A stretch of DNA of 64,000 bases from Cellulophaga lytica DSM 7489 (GTDB lineage: Bacteria > Bacteroidota > Bacteroidia > Flavobacteriales > Flavobacteriaceae): positions 2,469,501 through 2,533,500 of the forward strand of contig NC_015167.1 of assembly GCF_000190595.1 (NCBI RefSeq). The letters are read 5' to 3'. The notes beneath the pieces are model-generated. The model saw nothing but the letters and a program-made list of their open reading frames with translations, did no database searches and was not told the origin of the DNA. The position numbers were made by a program, and so were the translations under genes. This document shows positions 15,598-23,663 of the stretch, in pieces. The stretch's first letter is position 1; every line of letters begins with the position of its first letter.

Positions 15598-16089
15598 ATG
15601 AAACAGTACAGTTTAAATGAAAAGATAATAGTACTTAAGGCAAAAAAAAGCCCACTCTTTATTAGAGTTGTTATGTTCTTTTTTGCTTTTACATCATTTC
15701 TTATACCATTAGTAGCTACTATTATGTCAATTGCAATTGGAAAAGGATTACAGATAGGGTACTTTATTGGTTTATTCTTATTTGGACTTATAGGGTTTAG
15801 ACTTTTAAAAATAGCTCTTTGGAATACTTATGGTAAAGAGACTATAATCTGGAATTCATCAACATTAAAATACGAAGCAAATTTTGGATGGTTTAAGGAT
15901 CAAACAAAAACTATAAAATTAAATAATATAGATTTTTTTATAAATAAAATAGGATACGCAGAAGAAAAAATAGGAACATTGGTTATAGGGGATGAAAATA
16001 AAAAAATAGAATCAGCTATTAAAATACCAACAGTTCAGATTGAGGAATTGATAGTGAAATTAAAAGAGATAGAACAAACTGGTGTATAA
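15598..16089 (+). CDS. Two-helix membrane protein, unknown function
   Basis: 163 aa. A short cytoplasmic N-terminus is followed by two adjacent membrane helices (about residues 22-48 and 53-72), then a soluble C-terminal domain of beta strands (TIIWNSSTLKYEANFGWF). The layout resembles bacterial PH-domain membrane proteins. No catalytic motif. It lies between a degenerate attC-like site and another unknown exported protein, in a region that seems to have accumulated acquired genes. Confidence 0.65.
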   Translation: MKQYSLNEKIIVLKAKKSPLFIRVVMFFFAFTSFLIPLVATIMSIAIGKGLQIGYFIGLFLFGLIGFRLLKIALWNTYGKETIIWNSSTLKYEANFGWFKDQTKTIKLNNIDFFINKIGYAEEKIGTLVIGDENKKIESAIKIPTVQIEELIVKLKEIEQTGV

Positions 16090-16144
16090 CAATAATTAAG
16101 GCAAATTAGTTTATTATGCAAGCAATGATTATTCAAAAAAACGG

Positions 16145-17089
16145 ATGAAAAAACAAACATTCCTTCTCCTTTTTATTATTCTAATGTTACAAAGTTATAT
16201 TGTAAAATCTCAGCAAGCATTTGTAACTCCCTCAAGTTATATAGATAGTATTTTTAGTGCTGTAGAAAATAATGATTTTGAAAAATTTAGAAGACAGTTT
16301 GATTCTAGTGAATTAAAAAGGATTAACCACTTGAAGAAAACACAAAAGGGAAGTAAAATGCTTGAGAATTTTATTCTTTATGTAAATAATCAAGAAAAGA
16401 TAATAGCAAAGAATTATAAGGATATAAGCGATACTATAAAAAAGTATAATCTAAAACTTGATAATCAATATTATAATACATTTAAATATTATATAAAACC
16501 AAATGCAAATAATGAACCAGATGAGAGAACAGCTAACGTAAGTTTTAATTTCTTAAAAGATTCTTTATTGATTACCATTTCTCCCTATTACTATAAATTG
16601 AATAGATATAATAACCAGTGGGTTTCTAAAAATAAACTAGAATTAGAAAATTATAAACTAAGTAAAATTTCTTCTCAAAAAACATACTTTATTAATGAGT
16701 TAAATGAAGACTTTTATACTTATGGCGTCAAAATTTTTAATATAATTAAGAATAAAGATTTCAAAAAATTAAGTAAAGAATACCCTCAGGAAAAAGAATA
16801 TGATTTATTAGATGCTCCAATGAGGTCTGCAAGAGAACTTTCTAATTATTTACGGGAAAATAAGGCTAAATTAAATAAGGGTTTTTATAAGTTAGAAATT
16901 TTAGAGTCAATTATACCTGAAAAAACACAGGTTAGATGGTACAAAAAACAATACAGATATGAGGCTAATATGGAGATAAGGTTATTTGTGAAAACTAGTA
17001 AAGGAGATAGGTATTTAAATATAATTTGTTTGCCTACAAAAAATAGGATAATGCTTTATAACATAGATACAGATCTAGATTTACCTTAA
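16145..17089 (+). CDS. Exported hypothetical protein
   Basis: 314 aa with an N-terminal signal peptide (MKKQTFLLLFIILMLQSYIV, cleaved after about KSQQ) and no lipobox. The mature part is Lys/Asn/Tyr-rich, with two similar segments that both include YIDSIFSAVENNDFEKF-type helix patterns (about 32-50 and 190-210). This suggests an internal repeat of a small helical domain. Likely periplasmic. No family recognised. Confidence 0.65.
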   Translation: MKKQTFLLLFIILMLQSYIVKSQQAFVTPSSYIDSIFSAVENNDFEKFRRQFDSSELKRINHLKKTQKGSKMLENFILYVNNQEKIIAKNYKDISDTIKKYNLKLDNQYYNTFKYYIKPNANNEPDERTANVSFNFLKDSLLITISPYYYKLNRYNNQWVSKNKLELENYKLSKISSQKTYFINELNEDFYTYGVKIFNIIKNKDFKKLSKEYPQEKEYDLLDAPMRSARELSNYLRENKAKLNKGFYKLEILESIIPEKTQVRWYKKQYRYEANMEIRLFVKTSKGDRYLNIICLPTKNRIMLYNIDTDLDLP

Positions 17090-17171
17090 TCATAATTAAG
17101 TACAAGAGTAACAAATGGAATTTACACAAAAAAATATACAATACCAATAGTACTTATTTTTTGGATTTTAT

Positions 17172-17411
17172 ATGTTTTACAAACCTGAAATTTGTTTTTT
17201 AATTCTTGGTTCTTTACTTATACTAATAGGAATTAAATCTTGGGCTGTTATAATGGGTATTAAAAAAACGGAATTGAATGCATAGGTAAAGCCCTATTCT
17301 ATGGCGCTGATAAAGAGGGGATGTAGAATACTTGCAATTGAATTTAAAACTAGAAATGGACAACAGGTAAAGAAAAAAGCCATACAGTTATGCATCAACC
17401 AATTTAAGTAA
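17172..17411 (+). pseudogene. Broken DUF3592-like small membrane protein
   Basis: An 80-codon frame is interrupted by TAG at 17283-17285. Before the stop is a one-helix protein (CFLILGSLLILIGIKSWAV). After it, in the same frame, comes LAIEFKTRNGQQVKKKA, which looks like the soluble strand of DUF3592-type proteins. One base change explains the break. The remnant sits in a gene-poor stretch, and this is the only feature seen between 17090 and 17485. Confidence 0.45.
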
Positions 17412-17485
17412 AATTAAATATTACAAAGACAAAATTAAAGTGCCTGTACCTGTCTTGTATAATAAAAATAATCACCTCAATTTTG

Positions 17486-18049
17486 ATGGAAGAAAAGTTA
17501 AGAGATCATATTCAAAATTTAATACCTCTTACAGATGATGAGTTTTCATTTATTCTATCGCATTTTTCATTTGAAAAATATAAAAAAAATGATTTTCTTA
17601 TTCAAGTAGAAGATAATGTAAAGTATTGTTATTTTGTTGTTTCGGGACTTTTAAAATTAGTTTACGATGACACAAATGGGAAACAGCATATTGTTTCATT
17701 TGCAATGGAAGACTGGTGGGAAAGTGACTTTTCAGCTTATTTTACACAAACTAAAGCTAAAATGTCATTACAGTGTATTGAGGACACTATGGTATTTTCT
17801 TTAAGCTTTAAAAATTATCAAAAACTATTATCTCAATTACCCAAAATGGAGCGTTTTTTTCTCCAAAAATCTAACGCAGGATACATTTCTTCACAAAATA
17901 GAATTTTATCTTTTTTAACTTCAAATGCTCAGCAAAGGTATAAACAGTTACTTAAACAATATCCTCAACTATTTCAGCGAGTTCCCAAAACTCTTTTAGC
18001 TTCATATTTAGGTGTTTCACGTGAGACACTTAGTCGGCTTTCTTCTTAA
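17486..18049 (+). CDS. Crp/Fnr family transcriptional regulator
   Basis: 187 aa from the ATG at 17486, preferred over a TTG three bases earlier. An N-terminal cyclic-nucleotide-binding-fold domain (about 25-115) lacks the full cAMP-binding loop and any FNR-type cysteine cluster. A C-terminal winged helix ends VPKTLLASYLGVSRETLSRLSS, the recognition helix. Such short flavobacterial regulators often act on the neighbouring gene. GTGAT-N4-ATCAC lies 22 bp after its stop codon, upstream of the RidA-like gene, and is the natural candidate operator. Confidence 0.88.
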   Translation: MEEKLRDHIQNLIPLTDDEFSFILSHFSFEKYKKNDFLIQVEDNVKYCYFVVSGLLKLVYDDTNGKQHIVSFAMEDWWESDFSAYFTQTKAKMSLQCIEDTMVFSLSFKNYQKLLSQLPKMERFFLQKSNAGYISSQNRILSFLTSNAQQRYKQLLKQYPQLFQRVPKTLLASYLGVSRETLSRLSS

Positions 18050-18071
18050 TGTATTTAGTCTCTTTAAAATT

Positions 18072-18085
18072 GTGATGTTTATCAC
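18072..18085. promoter_or_regulatory. CRP-like palindrome upstream of RidA-like gene
   Basis: GTGATGTTTATCAC: perfect 5-bp arms with a 4-bp centre, close to the CRP consensus half sites TGTGA/TCACA. It lies 55 bp before the RidA-like start and just after the Crp/Fnr gene, so autonomous control of the pair is likely. Confidence 0.6.
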
Positions 18086-18140
18086 GCTCTAACAGTACTC
18101 TAGTTTAGAAGTTTGTAGTGTACAAAATAAAACTACAATT

Positions 18141-18605
18141 ATGAGAAATAAAATAGTAGCAATTATATTATTAATTACTGTTTCTGCATTAGCACAAAAT
18201 AAAAAAGAAGAAAAAATGGAAAAAAGAATAATTAATCCTTGGAAATGGCAGAACGAAAGAAGTTATGCACAAGCAATTGAAGTAAGAAAACCAGAAGGAA
18301 CTTTGTATGTTTCTGGGCAAACAGCAATAGATGCTGATGGAAAATCTAGCACTGCAGATATGCAAACTCAATTACTTAAATCTATAGAAAATTTAGAAAA
18401 AGTGATAACGGAAGCCGGTTATGAATGTAAAAATATTGTGAGATTAAACATTTATACAACTTCATCTGAAGAGCTTTTTACCTGTTTTGATATTTTCCAG
18501 AATTGGATTAAGAAACATAACATAAAGCAAGCAAGTACACTATTAGAAGTTAAAAGTCTTTTTGAAACTTTAAAAATAGAATTAGAAGTTACCGTGGTAA
18601 AATAA
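18141..18605 (+). CDS. Exported RidA/YjgF-family protein lacking the catalytic arginine
   Basis: 154 aa. An N-terminal signal peptide (about residues 1-18, ending ALAQ) is followed by a RidA fold (about 40-154) with the typical GTLYVSGQTAIDADG strand and the NIVRLNIYTTS segment. Imine deaminases of the RidA clade need an Arg in a block like ARSxVEV. Here the aligned block reads QASTLLEVKSL, so the Arg is gone and deaminase activity is unlikely. The export signal is also unusual. It is probably controlled by the upstream Crp/Fnr protein. A degenerate attC-like site follows. Confidence 0.82.
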   Translation: MRNKIVAIILLITVSALAQNKKEEKMEKRIINPWKWQNERSYAQAIEVRKPEGTLYVSGQTAIDADGKSSTADMQTQLLKSIENLEKVITEAGYECKNIVRLNIYTTSSEELFTCFDIFQNWIKKHNIKQASTLLEVKSLFETLKIELEVTVVK

Positions 18606-18642
18606 TATTGGATTAAGGTACTAAAATCATAAAAAAACAAAT

Positions 18643-18770
18643 AGCTGACAATGTGTAAAGGTAATAGCTAGTTTACGCCTATTTATGAACTCCGTAGTAT
18701 ATGTATTTATCTATTTTTTATGTACTATTTATTTGCTAATTTGGTACGGAAATATATAAACACTTTAAAA
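18643..18770. other. attC-like site 4, degenerate (end of first cassette block)
   Basis: Related to sites 1 and 3: GCTGACAATGTGTAAAG, TAGCTAGTTTACGCCTA, and a TTTATTTGCTAATTTGGT tract. The AAC core has become GAC. It marks the right edge of the acquired block; ordinary core-like genes resume at 18809. Confidence 0.45.
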
Positions 18771-18808
18771 CTAATTCTATAATAATAAAAACCATTAAAT
18801 ATTTTCCA

Positions 18809-19840
18809 ATGAAAAATATATCTATACTTGCAAGTCTTTTAGTTGCCTTAGCTTTTATTTCATGTAAAAATGATAAAAAAACAGAGAAAAATGAACTACA
18901 GGAACCAGTTAAAAAAGAAGAGGCTGTTACAAAAAAGGATGTACAAACAGATAAACCAGATAATACTAATGTAAAAGAATTTTTATGGGATAATATACCT
19001 GAATCTACCCTAGATATTGGTGCGTACCCTTACATTACACCACCAAAAGGGATGATTGTAGACAAAGATGGATCTGAATCTTTTGAATTTGATAAGCTTG
19101 AGTTTTTTGATGGTAATACGTTTTTTGTACTAGACGGTAGAGTAGAGCGTATGCAAATAAAAATGGAAGGCGATAAAGAATGGCAACAATATTTATTTGA
19201 TAAAAGTGTCTCTGAATATTTAAAATCTATTGGAGCAAATTTAATTTTTGAAGGACAAATTCCGTCAGAGTTAACTCAAAAATGGGGCGACAGTCCAAAT
19301 GCTATTTACAAACATATGCACGAGTTTTATGGAGCAGATGTGGTAAACCATCCTGTTAGTTTTTATGTGCTTAAAACCGCAGATAAAAAAATAGCTTTTC
19401 AAGTATCCTCTAACTCCAAAACCATTTCAGTTGTAGAAAATAAAGCGTTTGTACAAACAATACAAAAAGTTACTGCAGAGGATATTTTAAAAGAAATTAC
19501 AGATAAAGGTATTGCTACATTACATATTAATTTTGATACTGGTAAATCTAGAATTAAGGCAGATTCTTATGAAGTAATTAGTGAAATATCTAAAATGATG
19601 AAATCTAATCCAGAACTAAAAATTAGTATTGAAGGGCACACAGATAATGTAGGTGACGCTTCTTCTAACCTAAAACTATCTAAAAACAGAGCACAAGCCG
19701 TACTAATGGCTATTGTAGAAGAAGGTATTAATGAGACCCGTTTAAAAAGTGAAGGATTTGGACAAACAAAACCTTTAGATGATAATACTACAGAAGAGGG
19801 TAAAGCACAAAATAGAAGAGTAGAGCTAAGAAAAATATAG
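18809..19840 (+). CDS. OmpA-family lipoprotein
   Basis: 343 aa. A lipoprotein signal ends at LAFISC (Cys19), then a charged linker. A middle domain (about 60-215) is unrecognised. A C-terminal OmpA/MotB peptidoglycan-binding domain (about 225-343) shows INFDTGKS, IEGHTDNVGD and QNRRVEL, with the Asp and Arg that bind diaminopimelate. It would anchor the outer membrane to peptidoglycan. It stands alone and is closed by a strong terminator. Confidence 0.9.
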   Translation: MKNISILASLLVALAFISCKNDKKTEKNELQEPVKKEEAVTKKDVQTDKPDNTNVKEFLWDNIPESTLDIGAYPYITPPKGMIVDKDGSESFEFDKLEFFDGNTFFVLDGRVERMQIKMEGDKEWQQYLFDKSVSEYLKSIGANLIFEGQIPSELTQKWGDSPNAIYKHMHEFYGADVVNHPVSFYVLKTADKKIAFQVSSNSKTISVVENKAFVQTIQKVTAEDILKEITDKGIATLHINFDTGKSRIKADSYEVISEISKMMKSNPELKISIEGHTDNVGDASSNLKLSKNRAQAVLMAIVEEGINETRLKSEGFGQTKPLDDNTTEEGKAQNRRVELRKI

Positions 19841-19909
19841 TATATGTAAAGTAGCCTTTTATAGCAATTTGTAATAAGTTTTGTTAAAGGGTTATTTATA
19901 AGGAAACAG

Positions 19910-19946
19910 AGCCTCTGAATTTTTTATTCAGAGGCTATTGTTTTTT
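19910..19946 (+). terminator. Rho-independent terminator
   Basis: AGCCTCTGAAT (19910-19920) pairs with ATTCAGAGGCT (19926-19936) around a T5 loop, followed by TTGTTTTTT. It separates the OmpA-type gene from the MerC-folE operon. Confidence 0.93.
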
Positions 19947-19964
19947 AATATCCTATAAATTTAT

Positions 19965-20017
19965 TACAACTTTGTTGCATTAATAAAATACATCCTTATA
20001 TTTGCAACCTTGTTGCA
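19965..20017 (+). promoter_or_regulatory. MerC-folE promoter with two Zur-like boxes
   Basis: Box 1 is TACAAC-TTT-GTTGCA (19965-19979) and box 2 is TGCAAC-CTT-GTTGCA (20003-20017, a perfect palindrome). A good promoter lies exactly between and under them: -33 TTG at 19975-19977, a 19-bp spacer, and -7 TATATTTG at 19997-20004. Box 1 covers the -33 and box 2 the end of the -7. Such a layout implies direct repression by a Fur-family dimer. Zinc (Zur) is inferred from the regulated genes. Confidence 0.75.
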
Positions 20018-20033
20018 TTAAATATAGTTTATT

Positions 20034-20438
20034 TTGAAATTAACGTTAAACAGGCCAGATACTTTTGGTGCACTTGCCAGTGCCTTATGCTTAGTTCATT
20101 GCTTTGCTACACCTTTTATTTTTATAGTACATAGTTGTGCTGCTGGTGGCTGTGTAACTAGTCCGGTATGGTGGCGTAGCTTAGATTATATTTTTTTAAT
20201 TATTTCATTTTTAGCGGTATTGCAATCTGCAAAAAATACCTCTAAAAATTTTATGAAACCTTTACTTTGGGCAAGCTGGTTTAGCCTGTTTTTTTTAATT
20301 GTAAACGAAAAAATACAGTTACTTTCTTTACCAGAAACCGTAACTTATATTATAGCTATTGTACTTGCTGCATTGCATATTTATAACTTAAAATATTGCC
20401 AGTGTAAAACCAATAATTGTTGTAGTAATAATGGATAA
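20034..20438 (+). CDS. MerC-like membrane protein
   Basis: 134 aa with four membrane helices. Its N-terminus DTFGALASALCLVHC and the later Cys/His-bearing GGCVT segment match MerC-domain metal transporters. It ends with a Cys-rich tail (YCQCKTNNCC). The start is TTG at 20034; no ATG or GTG is available in frame between the promoter and the conserved N-terminus. In Bacteroidota, MerC-like proteins of this kind occur in zinc-controlled loci and not in mercury resistance. It overlaps folE by 8 bp, so the two are translationally coupled. Confidence 0.82.
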   Translation: MKLTLNRPDTFGALASALCLVHCFATPFIFIVHSCAAGGCVTSPVWWRSLDYIFLIISFLAVLQSAKNTSKNFMKPLLWASWFSLFFLIVNEKIQLLSLPETVTYIIAIVLAALHIYNLKYCQCKTNNCCSNNG

Positions 20439-21093
20439 AAATAATATAGAAACAGTAGGAGATAACCATATAGCTACAAGTGTAGATACTCCTTTGCGTA
20501 AAAATGCTTTTCTAAAGTCTGATGATGAAAAGATAAGCGCTATTCAGCATCACTTTAAAAAAATAATGGAAGAGTTAGGTTTAGATATTACAGACGATAG
20601 CTTATCTGGTACGCCATATAGAGTTGCAAAAATGTATGTTAAAGAACTTTTTTATGGTTTAGATCCTAAAAACAAGCCAAAATTATCTGTTTTTGAAAAC
20701 AAGTATGCTTACAATAAAATGTTGGTAGAGCAAAACATTACTATAGACTCCTCTTGTGAGCATCATTTTTTACCAATAACGGGTTTTGCACACATTGCAT
20801 ATGTGCCAAAAGATAAGGTTATTGGGTTATCTAAAATAAATAGGTTGGTAGATTATTATGCGCACAGACCACAGGTACAAGAGCGTTTGTCTTTGCAAAT
20901 ATTAAAAGACCTTCAAAATACATTAGAGACACAAGATGTTATAGTTATGGTAACAGCAAAACACTTATGTGTATCATCTAGAGGCATAAAAGACAAAAAT
21001 AGCTTTACCACTACAATAGAATACGGTGGTTGTTTTACCAATGAGCAAACCAGAAACGACTTTTTAAAAATAATAGAGAAAACAACGGTATAA
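20431..21093 (+). CDS. folE: GTP cyclohydrolase I
   Basis: 220 aa. Converts GTP to dihydroneopterin triphosphate, the first step of folate and pterin synthesis. The zinc site is visible in SSCEHHFLPITG (Cys plus His-His) and in the later KHLCVSSRGIKD (second Cys). The substrate block VPKDKVIGLSKINRLVDYYAHRPQVQE is intact. This is the classical zinc-dependent FolE. Its place behind a double Zur-like box suggests an extra copy made under zinc limitation; whether a second folE exists elsewhere cannot be seen here. Confidence 0.95.
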   Translation: MDKNNIETVGDNHIATSVDTPLRKNAFLKSDDEKISAIQHHFKKIMEELGLDITDDSLSGTPYRVAKMYVKELFYGLDPKNKPKLSVFENKYAYNKMLVEQNITIDSSCEHHFLPITGFAHIAYVPKDKVIGLSKINRLVDYYAHRPQVQERLSLQILKDLQNTLETQDVIVMVTAKHLCVSSRGIKDKNSFTTTIEYGGCFTNEQTRNDFLKIIEKTTV

Positions 21094-21196
21094 TTTTAAA
21101 AATAAAAACAGTAATCTAAACCTTCACAATTGTATGTGTTTTTTATTTGTTACATTGGTATACTAATAATAACAACCAACCAAACAAATTTTAAAT

Positions 21197-21547
21197 ATGA
21201 AAAATACAAGCCACTCACTATTAGTTATTCTTTTCTTTCTTATAATTGTTTCTTGTGATAAGAAAATAACGTTTGAGCAGCAAATTAGTCAAGATGTTTA
21301 TCAAAAAATAGCGAGTGGGTATTGTGAAGAAGATAAAATACCAAAAGACGCAGTAATTAAAAACTTTAAGATAGGAGAAATTACGCCTATTGGAGATACA
21401 GGTATGATTGATGTTGCTTTGGAGTTTGATATTACTGATGCAGATGGTAATGAAGAGCACATTACAGAAGCAATGCTTTATTTAGATAAAGGAAAGGATA
21501 AAAAAATGCTTGCTATTTTTTGTGAGTACGATTATAGAAAGCAGTAA
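21197..21547 (+). CDS. Small lipoprotein
   Basis: 116 aa. Signal peptide with lipobox IIVSC (Cys20), then a compact domain with VALEFDITDADGNEEHI. No family recognised. It starts about 100 bp after folE and has its own terminator at 21600. It is probably a separate transcript. Confidence 0.7.
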   Translation: MKNTSHSLLVILFFLIIVSCDKKITFEQQISQDVYQKIASGYCEEDKIPKDAVIKNFKIGEITPIGDTGMIDVALEFDITDADGNEEHITEAMLYLDKGKDKKMLAIFCEYDYRKQ

Positions 21548-21599
21548 TACAATACCTAAACTTATAGGGCATACTCTATTTTATAAAAATTACATATTA

Positions 21600-21633
21600 A
21601 CAGCAATTTTTATGTTTACCAAAATTGCTGTTT
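21600..21633 (+). terminator. Rho-independent terminator
   Basis: CAGCAATTTT (21601-21610) pairs with AAAATTGCTG (21621-21630), followed by TTTAG. The rest of the 21548-21878 gap is AT-rich, and I see nothing else in it. Confidence 0.75.
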
Positions 21634-21878
21634 AGTATACCATACATAAACCAGTTTTGCTTATCAACTGTAATAAATACTGCTATTTATTATTTTGGTA
21701 TAAATTTTTTCTCTAAACATAGTTTTAAATACTAAAAGTTTACAATAGTACCTCTACAGCATCAAATATATACCAAACCCGGTCATATATATATTCATAC
21801 AACTATAACTCCTTAATTATCTGTACGTTTACTTTGTGTAAAAAAAGTAATTAATAACAGTACAAAATATAATTATAG

Positions 21879-22448
21879 ATGAGAAGGGGATTAATGGTAT
21901 TATTTTTTTTAACTCTAACCTTGTTTTCTTGCAAAGACAAGGAGATAGGTACAGAAGAGGGAATTGTAAACATTGAAAAAATTTTAGAAGAGAATTTTGA
22001 TGATGATTTTGAAGTGTATCAATTGTCATTAAACGCATCTACTTTAAAAAGTAACCTAGATAATATAACAAGAGTATATAAGGTTAAGGACATTTTTTTT
22101 CAGGACAAGTTTGTTTATAATGGTTTTACAGATCCCGTAAAAAGTCCGTTTGCAAATTTATTTAAACAAAATAAGCCTTTTAAAGTAGGAGATGCTAATG
22201 TATCTATTATTCCTACTAAATATAAAGAGGCTATAGCGCTTTTAAAAGAAAAAGGATTGTTTAAAGAAAAATCAGACTACATACTTAACGATTGGGTTTT
22301 TGAAGCAGATAAAAATGGAGATATTTTTTCTGAATTTGATTTGCAATATGAAGTAGGGGCTAATAAAGTTGGTAAAGTTATCACAATAATTTATGATGAG
22401 TATAGCTTTAAAGTAGATAAGAATAATGCATTAAGTTTAATAAAGTAG
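21879..22448 (+). CDS. Lipoprotein, first of a three-gene operon
   Basis: 189 aa. A signal peptide with lipobox LFSC (Cys18) is followed by KDKEIGTEEGI. The soluble domain has alternating charged strands; the segment from about 30 to 60 (IEKILEENFDDDFEVYQLSLN) parallels the start of the next gene's product (VEDQFGLDKDAYSLTIS). The two lipoproteins are therefore distant paralogues. The next gene starts 7 bp downstream. Function unknown. Confidence 0.7.
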   Translation: MRRGLMVLFFLTLTLFSCKDKEIGTEEGIVNIEKILEENFDDDFEVYQLSLNASTLKSNLDNITRVYKVKDIFFQDKFVYNGFTDPVKSPFANLFKQNKPFKVGDANVSIIPTKYKEAIALLKEKGLFKEKSDYILNDWVFEADKNGDIFSEFDLQYEVGANKVGKVITIIYDEYSFKVDKNNALSLIK

Positions 22449-22455
22449 TAGTAAA

Positions 22456-23082
22456 ATGAGTAAAGTAATAAAAAGTTTATGCTGTGTGTTGCTTCTAGTT
22501 TTATCTAGTTGTGGAAAAGGAGCTAGTGGTACTATAGTATTAAGTACAAAAGAAGGAGTTTCAGAAATAAAAAAAATAGTAGAAGACCAATTTGGGTTAG
22601 ACAAAGATGCTTACTCTTTAACTATTTCTAACAAAAGTTTAAACTCTATAGAGGTAGAGCAGGTAACTGTTATGCTAGCAGAAAAAGGTAAATCTTCTAT
22701 GTGGTTTTATTCTACGTTAATGAACAAACTTTTTAAGCCAGAATCTGGAGTAAAAGAGACTGATAATACAAAAGCCGTAAAATTAAAAGATTTTAATGTA
22801 GATAATATCCTAGCAAATTATAACAAGGCAATTGTTTTAATAGAAAAAGAAACAAAAGAATTTAATAACTACAGGTTAGAAGGTAGTTATAGTATGATTG
22901 TAGATCAAAAGACAGGAAAAATAAATGAGTCTTTTAATTTATTTGCTGATAAAATCTCTACCAAAGAAAACAGTTTTTACGGCAAACGAATAGAAGATAG
23001 CAATGTGTTTAAATTTTCATTTAAAACTGATGAAAATGGTGCACTTGTAGCTACAGAAGGATTAAACGTATTTGAAAAATAA
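22456..23082 (+). CDS. Lipoprotein, paralogue of the preceding gene
   Basis: 208 aa, signal peptide with lipobox LSSC (Cys19). It shares with its upstream neighbour an initial helix-strand element (EIKKIVEDQFGLD...YSLTIS) and a C-terminal strand pattern ending near FSFKTDENGAL. Both look like periplasmic binding or sensing domains of one unrecognised family. It is the middle gene of the operon, 26 bp before the third gene. Confidence 0.7.
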   Translation: MSKVIKSLCCVLLLVLSSCGKGASGTIVLSTKEGVSEIKKIVEDQFGLDKDAYSLTISNKSLNSIEVEQVTVMLAEKGKSSMWFYSTLMNKLFKPESGVKETDNTKAVKLKDFNVDNILANYNKAIVLIEKETKEFNNYRLEGSYSMIVDQKTGKINESFNLFADKISTKENSFYGKRIEDSNVFKFSFKTDENGALVATEGLNVFEK

Positions 23083-23108
23083 ATAATAACCAACTAAATA
23101 AAATTAGA

Positions 23109-23579
23109 ATGAAAATAGAATTGTACAAAGCAGTAGATCATCCTACAATTGAAGACGTAGAAAAAGTATTAAAAGAAAAATTAGGAGATAAGTACGAGTA
23201 TAAATTGAAGAAAAAAGCAAGCTTAGCTGGTGCTATGGTTGGCGGAGCGGCTCAAGATCAAATTACCGTAATTAAAAATGCTTACCACAGAACGGTTGTT
23301 GGTTTACAAACAACATCTAGCTCATCACCATCTGTACCTAAGTACACAACTATAAACTTTTCTGAAGCTACATTAGCTGGCTGGTTAGGTTTTTTAAATA
23401 ACCAAGTAGGCTTTATTGGCAGAATTGTAATACGCTTAATATATGGTAGTGATTCTGAAATTTATGATGAAGTAAGAAACACTATTAAAGACAACATGAA
23501 TATAGAAATAGAAGTGCATGAAGCAGGTTTAGGTGCATTATTTAAAAAGAAGAAAAAGGAAGAAACTGTAGAAGCATAG
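23109..23579 (+). CDS. Cytoplasmic partner protein of the lipoprotein pair
   Basis: 156 aa without a signal peptide. The N-terminal half is charged (IEDVEKVLKEKLGDKYEYKLKKK). A weakly hydrophobic Gly/Ala patch follows (LAGAMVGGAAQDQ), then a Ser-rich loop. The C-terminus has a FIGRIVIRLIYG helix and a basic tail, FKKKKKEE. It may bind membranes loosely. It forms an operon with the two lipoproteins and ends at a strong terminator. No family recognised. Confidence 0.6.
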   Translation: MKIELYKAVDHPTIEDVEKVLKEKLGDKYEYKLKKKASLAGAMVGGAAQDQITVIKNAYHRTVVGLQTTSSSSPSVPKYTTINFSEATLAGWLGFLNNQVGFIGRIVIRLIYGSDSEIYDEVRNTIKDNMNIEIEVHEAGLGALFKKKKKEETVEA

Positions 23580-23596
23580 ATGCTTACTTAAAACAA

Positions 23597-23637
23597 AAAA
23601 AAGTCCCTTATCTAAATTTTAGATAAGGGACTTTTTG
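23597..23637. terminator. Bidirectional terminator between converging genes
   Basis: AAAAAGTCCCTTATCT pairs with AGATAAGGGACTTTTT, flanked by A- and T-runs, so it works for both the plus-strand operon and the minus-strand receptor operon. Confidence 0.95.
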
Positions 23638-23663
23638 CTTGCACAAAGTCTTTTTTTTAAGAC

